Translations under genes and position numbers: made by a program
Notes under the pieces: generated by a model
Told to the model about the DNA's origin: nothing
Databases searched by the model: none
What the model saw: the letters and a program-made list of their open reading frames with translations, nothing else
Source: Nocardia exalbida NBRC 100660
GTDB taxonomy: Bacteria > Actinomycetota > Actinomycetes > Mycobacteriales > Mycobacteriaceae
Assembly: GCF_000308575.1 (NCBI RefSeq)
Contig: NZ_BAFZ01000004.1
Coordinates: forward strand, 1-64,000
Direction: 5' to 3'
Length of the DNA: 64,000 bases
Shown: positions 52,506-61,924 of the stretch, in pieces
Numbering within the stretch: the first letter of the stretch is position 1
How the letters are laid out: every line of letters begins with the position of its first letter

Positions 52506-52601
52506 GGACCCGGTTGGCCGGCTCCTGCTCGGGTATCCATCAGGGTGGATCAGACGTGGCGGCGGTCACGAGCCGAGGCGACGCCTGCAAAGGTGAGCGC
52601 G
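52506..52601 (+). pseudogene. Decayed partial duplicate of the NTF2-like gene
   Basis: About 95 bp after the NTF2-like stop aligns, with no gaps, to codons for TRLA..DVAVVTSRGDTYKG of that gene. It keeps TRLA, an H, DVAAVTSRGD and CKG while intervening residues changed. The spacing between the shared blocks is identical (45 bp). No start or full domain remains, so it is a relic of a tandem duplication. Confidence 0.65.
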
Positions 52602-52822
52602 AGAGCCCATTTCGCGCCGGACATCGAGCCCCCGACCGGAGCGCCGAGCTGCGCGGAACGTACGGATCGGCGGCACGAGTCGTGCTGTTCGGAAACGTCA
52701 CCCGCCTGATACCGGGCCGCGCTACGTTGGAGTATGCGCAGACATATCGGACACGGCGTCCGGAGTCGGCGCGGAGTTCGGTCGCCGATGTCGCCGATTC
52801 GATGTGAGTTCGAGGTGATCAC

Positions 52823-55800
52823 ATGAATCCACAGACGCGTTCGGGCCGGGTGCGCCCCGAATCGGCTGCGGCCGAGACGGACACGCGGCGGGATGCGCCC
52901 ATCGACATCGCCGACGAGTTGGAGGCGATGGGCCTGTCCGGTGCGGTGGAGATCGGCCGGGGCGGATTCGGCGTGGTGTATCGCTGCGTGCAGACCGCGC
53001 TGGATCGGGTGGTCGCGGTGAAGGTGCTCTCCTCGGAGATCGACCAGGAGAGCCGGGAGCGGTTCCTGCGTGAGGAACAAGCCATGGGCAGGCTGTCCGG
53101 CCACCCGAATATCGTCGACATCCTCCAGGTGGACGTGACGGCGACCGGCATGCCGCTCATCGTCATGCCGTACTGCACCCATGGGTCCCTGGAGCAGCTC
53201 ATCCGCGATCAGGGCCCGCTGACCTGGGCGGACTCGCTGCGAGCCGGGGTCAAGCTGGCGGGCGCCATCGAGAGCGCACACCGCGCCCGGATCCTGCACC
53301 GTGACGTGAAACCGGCCAACGTCCTGCTCAGCGGCTATGGCGAACCGCAGCTGACGGATTTCGGCATCGCCCGCATCCCGGGCGGGTTCCGCACGTCCAG
53401 CAGCATGATCACCGGCTCGCCCGCGTTCACCGCGCCGGAGGTCCTCAAAGGCGACGAGCCGACCATCCGGTCCGACGTCTACGGCCTCGGCTCGACGCTG
53501 TTCGCCTTGCTCACCGGGCACGCCGCCTTCGAGCGGCAGGCGGGGGAGCGGGTGGTGGCGCAGTTCTTGCGAATCACCACCCAGCCGGTGCCGGACCTGC
53601 GCGAACAGGACATTCCGCCGGATGTGGCCACCGTCATCGAACACGCGATGGCTCCGAGTCCGCGAGATCGCCCGGCCAGCGCCTACGAGTTCGGCGAGAT
53701 GCTGCGCGAGGTGCAGCGCGGCCATGGCCAGCTGCCCGACGAAATGGCGCTGCTGGACACCACGCCGGAACCCGAACCCACGATTCCGACCGCGGTGGGC
53801 CTACCGACCGTGGCGTGGACCGGTTCCCGTCCCGCGGTCACCGCGCGCCGCAGCTGGCCGTTGACGCTGCGGCCCGCCGTCTCGCAGCATTCGGCGACCT
53901 CGACGACGGCACCGCCGACGGCCGTGACCAAATTCCGTCCCCCCACGCCCACGCGAGACCCGATACCGCGGCCGCGTCTGCTGGACACCCTGCGCGGGGG
54001 CGGACGGCGCAGACTCGCGGTGATCCACGCGCCCGCGGGATTCGGCAAGAGCACACTGGCCGCGCAGTGGCGCGCCGAACTCACCGAGAGCTCTGCCGCC
54101 GTCGCCTGGATCGGTATCGACCGTGACGACGACAACGAGATCTGGTTGCTCGCCCACCTGATCCAGGCGATCCGCCGGGTGCACCCGGACGTCGGCGCCG
54201 GTCTGGACCAAGTGCTGGAGGAGCGGCCCGCCGACGCCGCCGCGTTCGTGATTCCCACGCTCATCGACGAGATCCACGCCGCGGGCAAGACGGTCGTGGT
54301 GATCGTCGAGGACTGGCAGCGGATCACCGACGCGGGCGCGCACCGGGCGATGGAAGCCCTCCTGGACAACGGCTGCCACCACCTGCGTTTCGTCGTGACC
54401 AGCCGAGAGCAATCCGGCCTGCCGACGAGCCGGATGCGGGTACACGACGAGCTGGTCGAGATCGGCTCGGCCGCGTTGCGCCTGACCGAGGCGGAGACCA
54501 GGCAGATCCTCGTCGAGCGCAACGGATTCGACCTGACCCCCGAGCAGGTGACCGAGATCCACACCGCGACCGACGGCTGGCCGGCGGCCATCCAACTGGT
54601 CGGACTGTCCCTGCGCGGCAACGCCGACCCCGCTCAGCTGATCGCCACGCTGTCGGAGGGCAACCACGGCATCCGCGAATACCTCGCCGAGAACGTGCTG
54701 GACACCTTGGAACCCAAGATGCTCGAGTTCCTCATGTCGATCGCGGTGACCGAGCGGATCTGCGGCTCGCTCGCCGCGGCGCTGTCCGGTGAACCGGACG
54801 CCGAACAGCTACTCGAGCAGGCCGAGCAACGGGAACTGTTCCTGCGGCGCATCGAGCACGACCCGGAGTGGTTCCGGATGCAACCGCTGTTCGCCGAGCA
54901 TCTGCGGACCCGGCTCGATCGCGTTCACCCCGGCAAGTCGAAGTCACTGCACCGCAAGGCTTCGCGCTGGTACGCCGAACACCAGCTGCTGCGCAAGTCG
55001 GTCGACCACGCATTGGCCGCGACCGATCTGAAGATGGCGCTGGACCTGCTCGAGGGTGGTGGGATGGACCTGATCGACGGATCCCGGCTCGCCACCCTGC
55101 TGGGCAGCGTGTCGAAACTGCCGATGCAGCAGGTGGCCTCGCGCTCGAAGTTGCTGATGGCGGTGGCCAGGGCGAACGTCAACCTGCAGCAGTCCGGCGC
55201 GGCGCGCAACGCGCTGGGCAGGCTGTCCAACATCCTCGCCCGCGGCTCCACCGGTGACGCGGATGTGCGCGTGCAGCGCTGCCAGGCGGCGGTGCTCGCC
55301 GCTTCGGACCAGATCGCGCGCGACCACACCGAGGGCGTGCTGGATCGGATCGCGGACTGCTTGCAGGAGCCGGACGATCTACCGGCGTGGACGGTCTCGA
55401 CCGCGGCGAACCTCACCACGTTCGTGCGCCTGTGCGGATTCGACTTCGAGGGCGCCAGGAAGATCCAGGAATGGGCCGAGGACTACCACAAGGACTCGAA
55501 GGACCCGCTGGGCCTGGTGTTCGGCCGCTGCGGCCAGGGCGCGGCCGCCTACGAGCAACTCGACGTCGCCACCGCGACCCGCTGTTTCCAGCAGGCGTGG
55601 GAGTCCGCGCGCGAGCGCTCCGGACCGCGCTCGCACGCGGTGCGCGTAGCCGCCGCTCTGCTCGGCGAAACAAGTTATCGCCGGGGTGATCTGCAGACCG
55701 CCGACCGGCTGCTGGACGAAAGCCACGAGCTGGTCACCCGGGTGGGGCCGGTGGACTTCCTGATCTCCACCTTCGTCGTCGGCGCGCGGGTCAAGGCGGT

Positions 55801-56404
55801 CGGCGGGGATCTGTTCACCGCGGCCACGCGGCTGGACGAGGGCGCGCGCATCGCCGCCGACAACCGCTTGGCGCGCCTGGCCGCGCACATCCGCGCCGAA
55901 CGGCTGCGCCTCGGGCTTCCGCTGGAGGCCGGGGAGCGCCGCTACACCGATCTCAGCGAGTCCACGCCGTTGCAGATGGGGCATCGGCTGACCGGCGCCG
56001 CCCTGCTCACCGCCGAGGCGGAGGAACTCGCCGCGATTCGCGCGCTGCTCGCCGAACACCGGCCCGGCTCCGACGACCGGGCCGTTCGCCGCGCCCGCGC
56101 GCTCTACGACCACACTCTGCAAAAGCACCGTCCGCGCGCCCAATTGGACGCCGCGCTGCTCCTGGCCGAATGTCTGGCCACCGCGGGCTGGGTCGGCGAG
56201 GCCACCAACCTGCTGCTACCCGCGGTCACCACCTGCGCAGGCCTCGGCTGGACCAGGCCGCTGCTGGACGCGGGCCCCGGCGTGGTCGGCATCCTGCGCG
56301 TGCTGCGCGCCGACCTGCCCGCCTCGGCCCAGGTCGGTGACATCGAACTGCCCGCCCCGTTCCTGGATGAACTCCTGAACGAGGCGGGCAGTCAGGCCTT
56401 CTGA
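52823..56404 (+). CDS. pknK: PknK-like Ser/Thr kinase fused to a STAND/MalT-type regulator
   Basis: A 1193-residue protein. The kinase domain has GRGGFGVVY (45-53), K67, HRDVKPAN (159-166) and DFG (179-181). A Pro/Thr linker follows, then a MalT-like STAND ATPase domain with Walker A APAGFGKST (403-411) and the TSREQSGLP type segment. The C-terminal third is helical repeat sequence (ARNALGRLSNILARGS, etc.). No LuxR-type helix-turn-helix is visible at the end, unlike full MalT-type activators. It resembles M. tuberculosis PknK (about 1100 residues), which controls stationary-phase and secondary-metabolite functions. ATG 52823. Confidence 0.9.
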   Translation: MNPQTRSGRVRPESAAAETDTRRDAPIDIADELEAMGLSGAVEIGRGGFGVVYRCVQTALDRVVAVKVLSSEIDQESRERFLREEQAMGRLSGHPNIVDILQVDVTATGMPLIVMPYCTHGSLEQLIRDQGPLTWADSLRAGVKLAGAIESAHRARILHRDVKPANVLLSGYGEPQLTDFGIARIPGGFRTSSSMITGSPAFTAPEVLKGDEPTIRSDVYGLGSTLFALLTGHAAFERQAGERVVAQFLRITTQPVPDLREQDIPPDVATVIEHAMAPSPRDRPASAYEFGEMLREVQRGHGQLPDEMALLDTTPEPEPTIPTAVGLPTVAWTGSRPAVTARRSWPLTLRPAVSQHSATSTTAPPTAVTKFRPPTPTRDPIPRPRLLDTLRGGGRRRLAVIHAPAGFGKSTLAAQWRAELTESSAAVAWIGIDRDDDNEIWLLAHLIQAIRRVHPDVGAGLDQVLEERPADAAAFVIPTLIDEIHAAGKTVVVIVEDWQRITDAGAHRAMEALLDNGCHHLRFVVTSREQSGLPTSRMRVHDELVEIGSAALRLTEAETRQILVERNGFDLTPEQVTEIHTATDGWPAAIQLVGLSLRGNADPAQLIATLSEGNHGIREYLAENVLDTLEPKMLEFLMSIAVTERICGSLAAALSGEPDAEQLLEQAEQRELFLRRIEHDPEWFRMQPLFAEHLRTRLDRVHPGKSKSLHRKASRWYAEHQLLRKSVDHALAATDLKMALDLLEGGGMDLIDGSRLATLLGSVSKLPMQQVASRSKLLMAVARANVNLQQSGAARNALGRLSNILARGSTGDADVRVQRCQAAVLAASDQIARDHTEGVLDRIADCLQEPDDLPAWTVSTAANLTTFVRLCGFDFEGARKIQEWAEDYHKDSKDPLGLVFGRCGQGAAAYEQLDVATATRCFQQAWESARERSGPRSHAVRVAAALLGETSYRRGDLQTADRLLDESHELVTRVGPVDFLISTFVVGARVKAVGGDLFTAATRLDEGARIAADNRLARLAAHIRAERLRLGLPLEAGERRYTDLSESTPLQMGHRLTGAALLTAEAEELAAIRALLAEHRPGSDDRAVRRARALYDHTLQKHRPRAQLDAALLLAECLATAGWVGEATNLLLPAVTTCAGLGWTRPLLDAGPGVVGILRVLRADLPASAQVGDIELPAPFLDELLNEAGSQAF

Positions 56405-56414
56405 GCGAACCGGA

Positions 56415-57731
56415 TTACGGCTGCCACCACGGGCGCAGCGGCACGGTCCAGTCGCCGTCGGCGGGGAGCTTGACCCCCAGCACCTGGTGCAGCTGAACCA
56501 CGTTGCGCTGGAAGCCCAGCCGGCATCCCGCCATGTACAGGCCCCACACCTTCGCGGTGCCCTCGCCGACCTCGGCCACGCAGGCGTCCCAGTTGGCGAC
56601 CAGGTTCTTGCACCATTCGTGCAGGGTCAGGGCGTAGTGCTCGCGCAGGTTCTCCTCGTGCAGCACCTCGAGCCCGATATTCTGGATCTCGGAGATGATC
56701 CGCCCGGAGCCGATCAGCTCGCCGTCCGGGAACACGTAGCGGTCGATGAAATCGCCCGCCTTGGTGGTGCGGGTGTTGTCCGGGCGGGTGATGCAGTGAT
56801 TCAGGAACAGGCCGCCGTCGCGCAGCTTGCTCTTGATGAAGTCGAAGTAGAACGGGTAGTTGTGCACCCCGATGTGCTCGGTGAGGCCGATCGAGGACAC
56901 CGCGTCGAACTCGCCCTCCGGCACATCGCGGTAGTCGGAATGGCGCACCTCCGCCAGGTCGGCCAGGCCTTCCTCGGCGATCTTCTTCTGCGCCCAGTCC
57001 GCCTGCTCGGCCGAGAGCGTCGCGCCGATCACCTTCACGCCGCGCTTGGCGGCGTAGCGCACCATGCCGCCCCAGCCGCAGCCGATGTCGAGCAGCCGGT
57101 CGCCTTCCTTCAACCGGAGCTTCTCGAACACCAAGCGGTACTTGTTCTCCTGTGCCTGCTCGAGCGTCCAGTTCTCGTCGCCGTAGACCGCGCAGGTGTA
57201 GGTCATCGACGGGCCGAGCACGTACTCGTAGAAGGCGTTCGAGACGTCGTAATGGTGGTGGATCGCCTCGGCGTCGCGGGTCTTGGAGTGGCGCAGGCCC
57301 TCGAAGGCGATCCGGCGCCAGCGCGGCAGGGTCTCCTGCGGCGGCGGGGCGACCGGCTTGAGCCGCTCCCAGCCCAGCGAGCGCGCGATGGTCACCAGGG
57401 CCAGCGCGGACGGACGGCGGAACTTCAACCCGTCCAGCGCCTTCAGGATCTCGTACGGATCACCCGGGTGCACACCGGTCGCGGTCATGTCGCCGGAAAT
57501 GTAGGCGCGGGCCATGCCGAGGTCGCCAGGGGCTGTCGCCAGATAGTTGATGCCGCGCGGGGTACGGATGTCCAGCGCGAACTCCGAATCCCGCGGTCCG
57601 GTCGAGCTGCCGTCGTAGGCCGTCAAGCGGATCGGGACTTCTCCCTCGACGAGGGTCTCGAAGATCTCGGCAATGCTGAGTTTGGTCCCGAGATCGGCGA
57701 AGACATCGGAACGGTCCTTGAATGTCGTCAT
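56415..57731 (-). CDS. bfaB: Fatty-acid SAM methyltransferase (tuberculostearate-type)
   Basis: A 438-residue cyclopropane-synthase-like enzyme resembling mycobacterial Rv3720, which forms 10-methylene branches on phospholipid oleoyl chains. The SAM motif is LLDIGCGWGGMVRYAAKRG, with HHYDVSNAFYEYVLGPSMTY before it and EHIGVHNYPFYF later. The upstream FAD oxidoreductase gene overlaps it by 4 bp (ATGA), so the two-step pathway (methylenation, then reduction to 10-methyl) is probably encoded as one transcript. It is convergent with pknK, 10 bp apart. Confidence 0.87.
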   Translation of the reverse strand: MTTFKDRSDVFADLGTKLSIAEIFETLVEGEVPIRLTAYDGSSTGPRDSEFALDIRTPRGINYLATAPGDLGMARAYISGDMTATGVHPGDPYEILKALDGLKFRRPSALALVTIARSLGWERLKPVAPPPQETLPRWRRIAFEGLRHSKTRDAEAIHHHYDVSNAFYEYVLGPSMTYTCAVYGDENWTLEQAQENKYRLVFEKLRLKEGDRLLDIGCGWGGMVRYAAKRGVKVIGATLSAEQADWAQKKIAEEGLADLAEVRHSDYRDVPEGEFDAVSSIGLTEHIGVHNYPFYFDFIKSKLRDGGLFLNHCITRPDNTRTTKAGDFIDRYVFPDGELIGSGRIISEIQNIGLEVLHEENLREHYALTLHEWCKNLVANWDACVAEVGEGTAKVWGLYMAGCRLGFQRNVVQLHQVLGVKLPADGDWTVPLRPWWQP

Positions 57732-59176
57732 CTGCGTTGCACCGCCTTCGAATACAAATCCAGCAGGCGCTGGTCCGGGTCGTAGCGTTTCTTCAGTTCG
57801 GTATAGATGTTTCCGCCGTAGAGCGCCGCGAACTCATCCTTGTCGTAGAAGGAATCCGAGTACAGCGACTTATGCCCGTCGAACTCGGTCACCGTGCGCT
57901 CGATCGCGCGGTTGGCCGCGCCCTCTCGCTGCCCGGGGGTGGTGGGCACGGCCGACCAGAATCCGACATTCACGTAGGTCCGGTCCGGCTCCAGGGGGTA
58001 CAGCGGCCAGGTGCGTCCGCCCGGCCCGGCCGGGTCGCCGCTCTCGCGCAAACGCAGTGGGCACAGCCAGATCGGCTCGATCGGGATCTCGCGCAGAAAC
58101 CATTCCACGAAGTCGGCGGTGCGGTCCACCGGCACCTCGATGTCCTGCACGACCCGCTCGCGCGGGGGATTGCCCTTGCGGGCCTCCAGCTTGTCGGCGA
58201 TGGCGTACTTGTGGTCCAGCGCCACGAGCTTCCAGTAGAAACTGCTGCGCCGGTAGCGTTTCGGCCAGATCCGGCGGATCCTCGGGTGCTGTGCGCCGAA
58301 AGCGCGCGAGCACCAGAACCAGTCGGTGTCCCAGCGCCACAGGTAGTCGTGGATGGTCAGGCGGTCGCGCTTGGGCGTGTCGCCGTCGTGCTGGATGGAC
58401 CGGTAGAAGATGTCCATACCGGTGTAGTCGCTGACCGGGCCCGGCTCGTCGGTGCGGCGGCCCAGCGTCAGGTAGCTCTCCTCGGCGGAGAAGACGACGC
58501 CGTCGAGATAGTCGACGGGCTCACCCTCGAAGACGCGGTCCGTCACGATCGTCGCGAGGGTCGCCTCCAGTTCGCGCAGGTCCCGGAAACGCACGTGCCG
58601 CAGCGCGACGTACGGCCGCACCTCTTCCAGCTCGATCTTCAACCGCACCGTGTAGCCCAGCGTGCCGTAGGAGTTCGGGAATCCGCGGAACAGATCGGCG
58701 TGCTCGTTGTGCGGCGTGGCGGTGAGGATCTCGCCCGCGCCGGTGAGCACGTCCATCTCCAGCACCGACTCGTGCGGCAGGCCGCTGCGGAAGGACGTGG
58801 ACTCGATGCCGAGGCCGGTGACCGCGCCGCCCAGCGTGATCGTCTTGAGCTGGGGAACGACCAGCGGCGCGAGCCCGTACGGGAGGGTGGCAGCGACCAG
58901 CTCCTCGTAGGTGGTCATGCCCGCGACATCGGCGGTCTTGGCGACCGGGTCGACGGCGATGACCCGGGTCAGTCCGGAGACGTCGAGGCCGGGCGCGGGG
59001 TTCTTCGCCCTGGCGCGGAATAGGTTCGACGTTTTCTTCGCCAACCGGACGTTGGCGTGCTCGGGTATCGCGCGGTAGCTCGCCAAAAGACGGTCCACGC
59101 CCGCTCGATGCGCGGCAAATCCTGATTCGCGTGCGGCCGGTGCGTGTCCGGCCTTCCCCAACAGACTCACTGCCAC
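57728..59176 (-). CDS. bfaA: FAD-dependent oxidoreductase (10-methylene reductase type)
   Basis: A 482-residue FAD-binding (PCMH-type) oxidoreductase resembling Rv3719. Landmarks: ANVRLAKKTSNLFRARAKNP, AGMTTYEELVAATLPYGLAP, the GGAVTGLGIESTSFRSGLPH flavin-binding loop and NSYGTLGYTVRLKIELEEV. In mycobacteria and rhodococci the enzyme reduces 10-methylene-octadecanoyl lipids to tuberculostearate. It is the first gene of the two-gene operon with the methyltransferase. GTG 59176 is used. Confidence 0.87.
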   Translation of the reverse strand: MAVSLLGKAGHAPAARESGFAAHRAGVDRLLASYRAIPEHANVRLAKKTSNLFRARAKNPAPGLDVSGLTRVIAVDPVAKTADVAGMTTYEELVAATLPYGLAPLVVPQLKTITLGGAVTGLGIESTSFRSGLPHESVLEMDVLTGAGEILTATPHNEHADLFRGFPNSYGTLGYTVRLKIELEEVRPYVALRHVRFRDLRELEATLATIVTDRVFEGEPVDYLDGVVFSAEESYLTLGRRTDEPGPVSDYTGMDIFYRSIQHDGDTPKRDRLTIHDYLWRWDTDWFWCSRAFGAQHPRIRRIWPKRYRRSSFYWKLVALDHKYAIADKLEARKGNPPRERVVQDIEVPVDRTADFVEWFLREIPIEPIWLCPLRLRESGDPAGPGGRTWPLYPLEPDRTYVNVGFWSAVPTTPGQREGAANRAIERTVTEFDGHKSLYSDSFYDKDEFAALYGGNIYTELKKRYDPDQRLLDLYSKAVQRR

Positions 59177-59369
59177 CCCTCGACGCTAGTACGGACCAAA
59201 CGGCGGGGCCACCGCGCGGGCATGGTGGCGGAGAAATGTCACGCATATGTTGCGAAATGGAATACCGAATTGTCTGGAGTAGTTCGCGGCACCCTCGGCG
59301 CTTTCCTCCTGCGCCGACAGGGCAGGATGGAGCTCGGTCGAGACACCGCATCCGGACAAGGAGCTCATT

Positions 59370-59804
59370 GTGGGACAGGTCAGCGCCAGTAGTTCGATCG
59401 ACGTGCAGGCGGATCCGCAGCGCGCGCTGGAGGCCATCGCCGACTACGACACGGTGCGTCCGCGCATTCTCTCGTCGCACTACCGCGACTACAAGGTGGT
59501 CGAGGGCGGCAAGGGCGCGGGCACCGTCGCGGAGTGGACGTTGCAGGCCACCGAGAAGCGCTCGCGCAACGTGCACGCGGTCGTCTCGGTATCCGATTCC
59601 ATTGTCACCGAGCGCGACTCGAACTCGACGCTGGTGAACACCTGGACCGTCACGCCGGAGGGCACGGGGGCTCGGGTCACGCTGCGCACCACCTGGAAGG
59701 GCGCGGGCGGCATCGCGGGCATCTTCGAAGGTATCTTCGCGCCGCTCGGCCTGAAGAAGATCCAGGCCGAGGTGCTCGGGAACCTGCAGCGCGAACTGGC
59801 CTGA
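59370..59804 (+). CDS. SRPBCC-family protein
   Basis: A 144-residue START/polyketide-cyclase type protein like Rv3718c: ASSSIDVQADPQRALEAIAD, YKVVEGGKGAGTVAEW, NTWTVTPEGTGARVTLRTTW and EGIFAPLGLKKIQAEVL. A lipid or hydrophobic ligand is likely but unknown. Its conserved location beside the fatty-acid methyltransferase/oxidoreductase pair suggests a lipid role by context. GTG 59370 with AAGGAG nearby. Confidence 0.84.
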   Translation: MGQVSASSSIDVQADPQRALEAIADYDTVRPRILSSHYRDYKVVEGGKGAGTVAEWTLQATEKRSRNVHAVVSVSDSIVTERDSNSTLVNTWTVTPEGTGARVTLRTTWKGAGGIAGIFEGIFAPLGLKKIQAEVLGNLQRELA

Positions 59805-59814
59805 TCGGACGGAC

Positions 59815-59844
59815 GCGACGACGGTCCGTGCGGGCCGTCGTCGC
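59815..59844. terminator. Terminator-like hairpin between convergent genes
   Basis: Arms GCGACGACGG and CCGTCGTCGC with a ten-base loop between the SRPBCC and VOC genes. No clear U-tract is seen. Confidence 0.6.
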
Positions 59845-59857
59845 GATGTCGAGCGGC

Positions 59858-60205
59858 CTACTCGGCCGCGATGTCGAAGAGGTTCCCCTCGGGATCGGCC
59901 AGCGTCGTCCACTTCATGCCCCACTCGTCGAAGTCGCCGACGTGCTTCGCGCCGAGGTCGATCGCGCGTCCGACTTCGTCCCGGTCGGAGGCGAGCAGGT
60001 CGAGGTGGATCACGTTCTTCCCGGGGTTCTTGTCGGGCACCCGGAGGAACATCAGCGCGGTCGCGGCGCCCGTGGTCCGGCCGACGGTGGCGAACTCCGG
60101 GGTGGGGCCGGGATCGACGGGCGTCTCCAGCAACCGCGACCAGAATTCGGCGAGCGCGCCCGCGTTCTCGCAGTCGATGGTGACATGGGCGATAGAGAGC
60201 GTCAT
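59858..60205 (-). CDS. VOC-family (glyoxalase-like) protein
   Basis: A 115-residue vicinal-oxygen-chelate protein: MTLSIAHVTIDCENAGALAE, FWSRLLETPVD, NPGKNVIHLDLLASDRDEVG and DPEGNLFDI. The substrate is unknown. ATG 60205 has AAGGAGA six bases upstream, so the longer frame is not used. It follows the MerR regulator by 14 bp and is probably the regulated partner. Confidence 0.85.
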   Translation of the reverse strand: MTLSIAHVTIDCENAGALAEFWSRLLETPVDPGPTPEFATVGRTTGAATALMFLRVPDKNPGKNVIHLDLLASDRDEVGRAIDLGAKHVGDFDEWGMKWTTLADPEGNLFDIAAE

Positions 60206-60219
60206 GGATGTCTCCTTGT

Positions 60220-61032
60220 TCACGGTTGGGCGATGGGCCAGCACACTTCGGTTCGGTAGGTGGCGGGATCGTCGGACACATCCGGTCCGAGCAGGTACAA
60301 CTCGCGGATCGGTTCGGGCAACGCGACATCGTGTTCGGCGACATGACTGCCCAGCGCGCCGTAGGTGCGGTCGAAATCCTCGAACGGCCCCTCGTGCACG
60401 GTGACGGCGAATCGTCGCGTGGGTAACTCGATCGCCGAAAGGCCTGGGGGCAAGACGATGTCGGCGTCGGCGACCGGGACGAACGCGACGACCGCGCCCT
60501 CGTCCTGTTCGAAGAAATCGGTGCCGTAGGTGGCGCCGCCGGCACCCGCGGGTGCGATATCCGCGGCGGCCAGCGCCTCGTACAACGCCGGGAAGGTCGA
60601 CGCGCACCACTGGGCGATGTGTTCGCGCGCCACCGTCGCGCCGATCGCCGCGGCCGGGAACGCCGGAACCACGCGATACTCCACGGTGATCGGGGGTGCG
60701 GGCGTCAGCAGCGAGCGCAACGACGCCACGACCGCACGGGTACGGATCAGCTCCGCCTCCATGCGCTCCAGATGCGCGCGCAGCGTGGCGTCACGGGCGT
60801 TGTCGTCCGGCGCGGCGAGGACGGCGCGGATCTCCGGGACCGGCATGTCCAGCTCGCGCAGCCGCCGGATCAACTGTGCCTGCGTGACCTGCGCCGTCGC
60901 GTACCGCCGATAGCCCGACCCGGCGTCCACGTCGACCGGAGCCAGTAGGCCGATCTCGTGGTAGTAGCGCAACGTCTTCACGCTGAGATTGCTCAGCCTG
61001 GAGAACTCCCCGATGGGGACGGTTGCCGTCAT
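60220..61032 (-). CDS. MerR-family regulator with GyrI-like effector domain
   Basis: A 270-residue protein: MerR winged helix at 1-70 (IGEFSRLSNLSVKTLRYYHE, then SGYRRYATAQVTQAQLIRRL), a coiled-coil linker (LRAHLERMEAELIRTRAVVA) and a GyrI-like ligand domain (EYRVVPAFPAAAIGATVARE, FVPVADADIVLPPGLSAIEL, VTVHEGPFEDFDRTYGALG). This is the BmrR/TipA class that responds to hydrophobic or aromatic compounds. ATG 61032 is preferred over ATG 61047 because the putative promoter dyad sits just upstream. Confidence 0.87.
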   Translation of the reverse strand: MTATVPIGEFSRLSNLSVKTLRYYHEIGLLAPVDVDAGSGYRRYATAQVTQAQLIRRLRELDMPVPEIRAVLAAPDDNARDATLRAHLERMEAELIRTRAVVASLRSLLTPAPPITVEYRVVPAFPAAAIGATVAREHIAQWCASTFPALYEALAAADIAPAGAGGATYGTDFFEQDEGAVVAFVPVADADIVLPPGLSAIELPTRRFAVTVHEGPFEDFDRTYGALGSHVAEHDVALPEPIRELYLLGPDVSDDPATYRTEVCWPIAQP

Positions 61033-61045
61033 GGCACCAGCCAAC

Positions 61046-61066
61046 ACCCTCCAGCGACGGGAGGGT
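61046..61066 (-). promoter_or_regulatory. MerR-type promoter/operator
   Basis: Dyad arms ACCCTCC and GGAGGGT with a 7-bp spacer. On the minus strand it is preceded by a TTGACC -35 and followed, about 19 bp later, by a weak -10. This long-spacer layout is the usual MerR-type arrangement. The start codon is close downstream, so the mRNA may be nearly leaderless. Confidence 0.65.
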
Positions 61067-61082
61067 CAACGACACCCGGTGT

Positions 61083-61733
61083 TCAGGCGAGCGCGAAGGT
61101 CAGCAGCAGGGTGGTCTGGAACGCGCCGCGCCACCACGAATAGCCGAACCACACACCCGGGGTGACCTCCCGGATCTCGTCGTAGACCGGCGGCGTCGGG
61201 GAGGGCGCGTAGTTCAGGGCCCAGGCGGGCTGCCCGTCGGTCAGTGCGGGCGCCGCGTAGACGTCGGCGCGCCAGCCCTCGATGCCCGCACCGGTGAGGC
61301 GGTTCATCAGGTAGCCGCCGTCCGGGCCGGTGTAGAAGGTCTTGCCGATCCACAGCGGGGGCGCGACGGCTTGCATGACCGGTGGACGAGTGACCCAGCC
61401 CGACTTCACACCGGAGGGAACGTCGCCCAGCGGCGCGGCGCGGAAGATGGCGTCCTGCTGCTGCGCCGAGCACCGGAAGCGCAGCGAATCGAGTGTCGCG
61501 GCCTTGTCGTCCGGATAGAGGACGCAACCGTCACCGTAGTCCGCGACCGCCGGGGTGGTTTCGGCATCGATGACCTCTTGGGCATCGATCACCTCGGTCG
61601 CGTTGATGATCTCGGTCGCATCGATGATCTCCGTGTCCGCGGACGCCGTTGGCGCCGTAGTGCCGAGAAAGATGCTGGGAACACCAAGCGTGAGCACCAG
61701 GGTGCTCAGGAAACGTGCACGAACTGCGATCAT
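61083..61733 (-). CDS. Exported protein with hexapeptide repeats
   Basis: A 216-residue secreted protein. Signal peptide ([18 protein letters not shown]) is followed by four-to-five degenerate six-residue repeats ([24 protein letters not shown]), then a soluble region with [20 protein letters not shown] and [15 protein letters not shown] segments. No family recognised. The repeats suggest an unstructured or ligand-binding stalk. Cysteines in the central part may form a disulfide. Confidence 0.7.
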   Translation of the reverse strand: MIAVRARFLSTLVLTLGVPSIFLGTTAPTASADTEIIDATEIINATEVIDAQEVIDAETTPAVADYGDGCVLYPDDKAATLDSLRFRCSAQQQDAIFRAAPLGDVPSGVKSGWVTRPPVMQAVAPPLWIGKTFYTGPDGGYLMNRLTGAGIEGWRADVYAAPALTDGQPAWALNYAPSPTPPVYDEIREVTPGVWFGYSWWRGAFQTTLLLTFALA

Positions 61734-61924
61734 CTTTGTCTCCAGATTTGCACACCGGCCCCGACTCGGTGTCGATGGTAAGGCGCGCTCGGTCGGTCTC
61801 CACCGGAACTACCCAACCTGTTATCCACCATGCGCCGCGACATCGGACCCGTCGGGCCGCGCCGGGGACACGGTGCGGCAGGACTAGGCTGGCCGGTGAC
61901 ACCTTCTTCAGAGAGGACCCTCCC

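Noticed and set aside
52550..53725. Minus-strand frame opposite pknK start
   Set aside because: It is antisense to the kinase domain and lacks any domain of its own.
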